Below are positions 7,663-10,241 of a DNA stretch of 10,241 nt, piece by piece (the stretch's first letter is position 1; each line of letters opens with the position of its first letter). The notes under the pieces are model-generated. The model was not told the origin of the DNA. It saw only the letters and a program-made list of their open reading frames with translations, and searched no databases. The stretch is from contig JAPOKN010000035.1 of the NCBI GenBank assembly GCA_029977605.1, positions 1 through 10,241 of the forward strand, given 5' to 3'. Origin of the DNA: Methanobacteriota archaeon. GTDB taxonomy: Archaea; Thermoplasmatota; Poseidoniia; MGIII; CG-Epi1. The translations under genes and the position numbers were made by a program.

Positions 7663-8910
7663 ATGTGGACACGTAAAGCAATTGTTTACGTTGGTTTAGG
7701 CGTCATTCTTGTATTATTTGCACCTTTCATTAATAATCTTCAGCTTTTTTTACTTGGAACTACAATATTAGCTTTTGTAGCAGTTCATAGTCTTGTTAAT
7801 ACCAGACCTATTGACGTAAAGATTTCAAGAAGTTTTAATGATGACCAAGTTTTTGAAAATAGTAGTGTCAGTATTGATCTAGTTGTTCAAAATAAAGGAC
7901 GTGCGGTAGGTTTCTTGGAAATTTATGATAATCTACCTTCTGAAGTAGAAGTTCAATCTGGATTAAATCATAGTGTAATTCGCTTAAGAAAAAATGAGAC
8001 AGTTGTTAACCAATATTTACTTGATTGTAGATTGAGAGGTCAATTTAGGCTTGGTAATCCAAGATTAAGGATATACAACCCTTCGTTTCTATTTTACTAT
8101 GAATCTGAAATTGAATCTAAGTCTAGTCTAGTTGTTTTACCCCAAATTGAGGAGATAGAAGGCGTTGATTTGTCAACAGACTTTCCAAAAATGTATCAAG
8201 GAGCCATGCCAATTAGAAGGATAGGAACTAGCGGAGAATTTTATGGTATTCGAGAGTATTTTCCCGGAGATGACTTCAAGAATATAAATTGGAGAGTGTT
8301 TGGTCGAACCAGAAAGCTAATGGTCAATCAATTTGAAAGAGAGGATATTTCAGACATAATGATTGTCTTAGATGCTCGTGAGATTACAGGTACAGGTACA
8401 ATTCTAAGGAATCCTTTGAATTATTCATGTAAGGCAGCAGCATCATTAGTAAATTTCTTTTTAAGAACTAGAAATAGAGTAGGTTTGATTACCTATGGTG
8501 AGTCTGTAAACGTCATTTCTCCTGACACTGGCGAAAGACATCTTTTCAAGATTTTAACAGCTTTAGCAGAAATTAAATCTGGAGGTTCTTTAGGATTACA
8601 TACTGTATTAGGTGATCTTCGAAACTTCACACCTCGTTCTCCTGTAATGGTCATATCAACTCTCGAAAATGATAAGACTAGTGCGACTGCACTTCGTGAA
8701 ATTACTGCCAGAGGTTTCAAGTTGACTGTTATTGCTCCAGACACTTTGGATTATGATAGAGATTCTAGGATAATATCACCTACTGTATATTTTACAGCTT
8801 CAGCTTCATTGGAAAATAAGATTACAGAAGCTCGTTCTTTAGGAGCTCGTGCCATGCGTTGGAATCCTGATTCTGTCCTGTCTACTTCATTAGCAGAGGT
8901 AATACGATAA
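7663..8910 (+). CDS. DUF58 (vWA-like) membrane-anchored protein, MoxR partner
   Basis: This is a 415-residue protein. Two membrane helices lie at the N-terminus (about 7-23 and 26-45), followed by a beta-rich segment (50-160) with an RG-x-F-x-L-G stretch. The DUF58 signature runs from residue 189 to 227: GEFYGIREYFPGD, then NINWRVFGRTRKLMVNQFE. A vWA-like fold follows, with strand IMIVLD (232-237) and further strands VGLITYG and PVMVIST. The metal-site motif that would be D-x-S-x-S is DAREI (237-241), so both serines are replaced and metal binding may be lost or altered. DUF58 proteins pair with MoxR ATPases, probably as the adaptor or substrate. The start ATG lies four bases after the MoxR stop, and its stop overlaps the next ATG. 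There is no Shine-Dalgarno sequence upstream. Confidence 0.92.
   Translation: MWTRKAIVYVGLGVILVLFAPFINNLQLFLLGTTILAFVAVHSLVNTRPIDVKISRSFNDDQVFENSSVSIDLVVQNKGRAVGFLEIYDNLPSEVEVQSGLNHSVIRLRKNETVVNQYLLDCRLRGQFRLGNPRLRIYNPSFLFYYESEIESKSSLVVLPQIEEIEGVDLSTDFPKMYQGAMPIRRIGTSGEFYGIREYFPGDDFKNINWRVFGRTRKLMVNQFEREDISDIMIVLDAREITGTGTILRNPLNYSCKAAASLVNFFLRTRNRVGLITYGESVNVISPDTGERHLFKILTALAEIKSGGSLGLHTVLGDLRNFTPRSPVMVISTLENDKTSATALREITARGFKLTVIAPDTLDYDRDSRIISPTVYFTASASLENKITEARSLGARAMRWNPDSVLSTSLAEVIR
8895..8900 (+). promoter_or_regulatory. Possible Shine-Dalgarno sequence for the eight-span membrane protein gene
   Basis: AGAGGT lies nine bases before the ATG at 8910, inside the end of the DUF58 gene. 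It is the only start in the operon with a plausible anti-16S match. The same bases encode part of the DUF58 C-terminus, so the match may be chance. The TAATG overlap at 8908-8912 would allow re-initiation by a terminating ribosome in any case. Confidence 0.35.
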
Positions 8911-9755
8911 TGCAAACAAGCAATACTCTAGCAATTATGCAGTCTGTAGCGACTTTATCATTAATGCTTAGCCTGAGTTTTGCTTATTTGATTAATCCCT
9001 TGGAAGATTCACTATTCTTCAGTGCACTTGATGGTTTTACAAGTAGTTTGTATAGTAGTAATGTGATCAATGAACTCAATACTTCTGTTATAGCTGGAAT
9101 ATTAGTAGGATTATTTTTAGGAACTACAAATGTTTTGTTAAGCTCTAGTAAAAAAATATACGACTATGTTTTAATTGCAATAGTTTCCTTTTTTGTATTA
9201 ATTTTCTTTGGTTATGTATTTAGTGTAGAATGGATACCATATGAGCCTCTCCAGCAAGTACTATTCTGGGTCTTCATTGGTTTGCCAGTTTCCACTGGAA
9301 TGGTTGGTATTTGGCAGAACAAAGTAGGCAATCTAGTAGTATCTGCATTTCTAATCTTATCTATGCCTCTTGGTTTGACTGGCAATACAAATGAACAAAT
9401 TTATCCAATTTTAGGGTTTGTTTTTAGTTTCCTTCTTTATTTGGAATTAAGTTATGGCCATGCAAGATACAGTAGATTAGCAAGAGTTATGGCATATTCA
9501 AAAGAATACGAGGATGTTCTAGTTTGGTTCTTAACAACATTGATGGTTACCGTCGCCTTCACTATGATTTTGACTTCACTAGCTTTCTTATTCCATGATT
9601 TGTTGGGAAGTATTTTACCTTACAGCTTTTCCAATTCCATCGAATACAATACAATTTATGGTCAGGCATTATCGGTTCTTGTTTTCTTCATGTTATGGTC
9701 TGTAGTTCAAATTCTTTTTTCAAGAGGATATCTCGCTAGACAGGTCGAAGATTAA
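8910..9755 (+). CDS. Eight-span membrane protein of unknown family, last gene of the MoxR operon
   Basis: I do not recognise a family for this protein. It has 281 residues and is strongly hydrophobic. There are about eight membrane helices, near residues 8-28, 59-79, 85-105, 114-134, 140-158, 163-181, 203-229 and 251-271. The longest polar loop is between helices 6 and 7 (182-202) and is basic (HARYSRLAR, then KEYED); it is probably cytoplasmic, as is the short C-terminal tail RGYLARQVED. No transport, enzymatic or metal-binding motif is evident. Its ATG overlaps the DUF58 stop codon by one base (TAATG), so the two are probably translated together. This suggests it serves the same complex, perhaps as a membrane scaffold or partner for DUF58 or DUF4350. 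That role is inferred from position only. Confidence 0.8.
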   Translation: MQTSNTLAIMQSVATLSLMLSLSFAYLINPLEDSLFFSALDGFTSSLYSSNVINELNTSVIAGILVGLFLGTTNVLLSSSKKIYDYVLIAIVSFFVLIFFGYVFSVEWIPYEPLQQVLFWVFIGLPVSTGMVGIWQNKVGNLVVSAFLILSMPLGLTGNTNEQIYPILGFVFSFLLYLELSYGHARYSRLARVMAYSKEYEDVLVWFLTTLMVTVAFTMILTSLAFLFHDLLGSILPYSFSNSIEYNTIYGQALSVLVFFMLWSVVQILFSRGYLARQVED

Positions 9756-9760
9756 TTTGT

Positions 9761-9776
9761 AAGGAGAACTTAAAAA
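9761..9776 (+). promoter_or_regulatory. Probable archaeal BRE/TATA promoter of the transketolase gene
   Basis: The 42-base gap 9756-9797 is the only real intergenic space in the window. It contains a purine-rich AGGAGAA (9762-9768), which fits a TFB recognition element, directly followed by a TATA-like TTAAAAA (9770-9776). The centre of the latter is about 25 bases before the ATG at 9798. Archaeal transcription starts about 25 bases after the TATA centre, so the transcript would begin at or next to the start codon (leaderless). This would make the transketolase a separate unit from the upstream operon. Confidence 0.5.
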
Positions 9777-9797
9777 CAATACTTTAATCCCAAATAT

Positions 9798-10241
9798 ATG
9801 AAGAGTCCTTCAGATTTAAAAAATGATTATCAATTTTGGGAAATTACTAAAGACTTAATTGATCAATGCATAGATGTTACACTCAATTTAAGTCAGAGTG
9901 GTCATCCTGGTGGCTCTCGTTCTAAAGTTCATGGGATGCTAATTACCTTACTATCAGGTGCCATGAGATGGGATATTCGAGATCCTACCAAACGCTTTTC
10001 AGATAGATTTGTCTTGGTAGCTGGGCACGATAATCCCATGGTTTATGCAACTCTAGCAGTCTTAAATGAATCACTTCGAATAAAGTTTAAACAGACTCAG
10101 GATTCCAAATATTTAGTTAAGAACGGTGATGAATTTCAGTTGGTTTGGGAAGATTTACTTACTCTAAGACAAAATAAAGGACTTCCAGGCCACGCGGAAA
10201 TGGAAGGTAAGACGCTTTTCTTCAAATTTAACACCGGACCA
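9798..10241 (+). CDS. tkt: Transketolase, thiamine-diphosphate-binding N-terminal part (3' end outside window)
   Basis: This is the first 148 residues of a transketolase, which moves two-carbon units between sugar phosphates in the non-oxidative pentose phosphate pathway using thiamine diphosphate. The evidence is SGHPGGS (34-40), with the His of the family GHPG motif; RFVLVAGHDNP (70-80), equal to the family's DRFVLSNGH region; GLPGHAEMEG (128-137), in the place of the usual HPE segment; and FNTGP (144-148), the start of the TTGP-x-GxG cofactor box, where the window ends. The spacing from the first His to TGP is about 110 residues, longer than the roughly 90 of E. coli-type enzymes. Archaeal transketolases are often split into two genes, and whether this one is full-length cannot be seen. 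An in-frame stop at 9771 supports the start at 9798. Confidence 0.88.
   Translation, partial: MKSPSDLKNDYQFWEITKDLIDQCIDVTLNLSQSGHPGGSRSKVHGMLITLLSGAMRWDIRDPTKRFSDRFVLVAGHDNPMVYATLAVLNESLRIKFKQTQDSKYLVKNGDEFQLVWEDLLTLRQNKGLPGHAEMEGKTLFFKFNTGP

Noticed and set aside
8493..8744. Minus-strand open frame of 83 codons
   Set aside because: It lies entirely within the well-supported DUF58 gene on the other strand.
6657..8910. MoxR plus vWA-like pair as an anti-phage or conflict system
   Set aside because: The partners (DUF58, DUF4350, transglutaminase-like, DUF4129) are those of the widespread housekeeping-type MoxR set; no nuclease, toxin or mobile element is nearby.
9715..9720. Run of six T as an operon terminator
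   Set aside because: It lies inside the end of the eight-span protein gene, is short, and such runs are common in this AT-rich sequence; no terminator can be supported.
9761..9766. AAGGAG as a Shine-Dalgarno sequence for transketolase
   Set aside because: It is more than 30 bases from the ATG at 9798, too far for ribosome placement; it fits better as part of a BRE next to the TATA-like element.

Overview
The window is AT-rich, and every gene in it reads on the + strand. It looks like a chromosomal piece of an archaeon. A planktonic marine euryarchaeon of the Poseidoniales / Marine Group II-III type is my best guess. The evidence for this is indirect. Genes follow one another with almost no spacing and mostly without a Shine-Dalgarno sequence. 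The one real intergenic gap carries a BRE/TATA-like element placed for leaderless transcription. The gene set (giant Ig-repeat transglutaminase-like protein, DUF4350, MoxR, DUF58) is one I associate with such genomes. A bacterial origin is not excluded.

Layout. Positions 1-5349 hold the 3' part of a giant surface protein gene, open from the first base of the window. Visible parts are an acidic linker, an unassigned N-terminal segment, a transglutaminase-like fold, a second acidic linker, 13 Ig-like repeats, one membrane span and a cytoplasmic DUF4129-like tail. Next come a DUF4350-type membrane protein (5351-6655), a MoxR-family AAA+ ATPase (6645 or 6657 to 7658), a DUF58 protein (7663-8910) and an eight-span membrane protein of unknown family (8910-9755). 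A 42-base gap with a likely archaeal promoter precedes the first 148 codons of a transketolase (9798 to the window edge).

How they fit together. The first five genes form one tightly packed operon with gaps or overlaps of 1-12 bases. MoxR, DUF58, transglutaminase-like and DUF4129 proteins are a known recurring set. MoxR ATPases are thought to act as chaperones for vWA-like DUF58 partners and to help assemble or activate membrane or envelope complexes. Here the extracellular transglutaminase-like domain and the intracellular DUF4129 tail are fused across the membrane in one polypeptide by a long Ig stalk. I infer a cell-surface machine in which cytoplasmic MoxR/DUF58 acts on a giant anchored surface protein, with DUF4350 and the eight-span protein as membrane subunits. 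The transketolase is probably a separate metabolic transcription unit.

No tRNA, rRNA, CRISPR array, insertion sequence or attachment site was seen. No gene-free stretch exceeds 42 bases.
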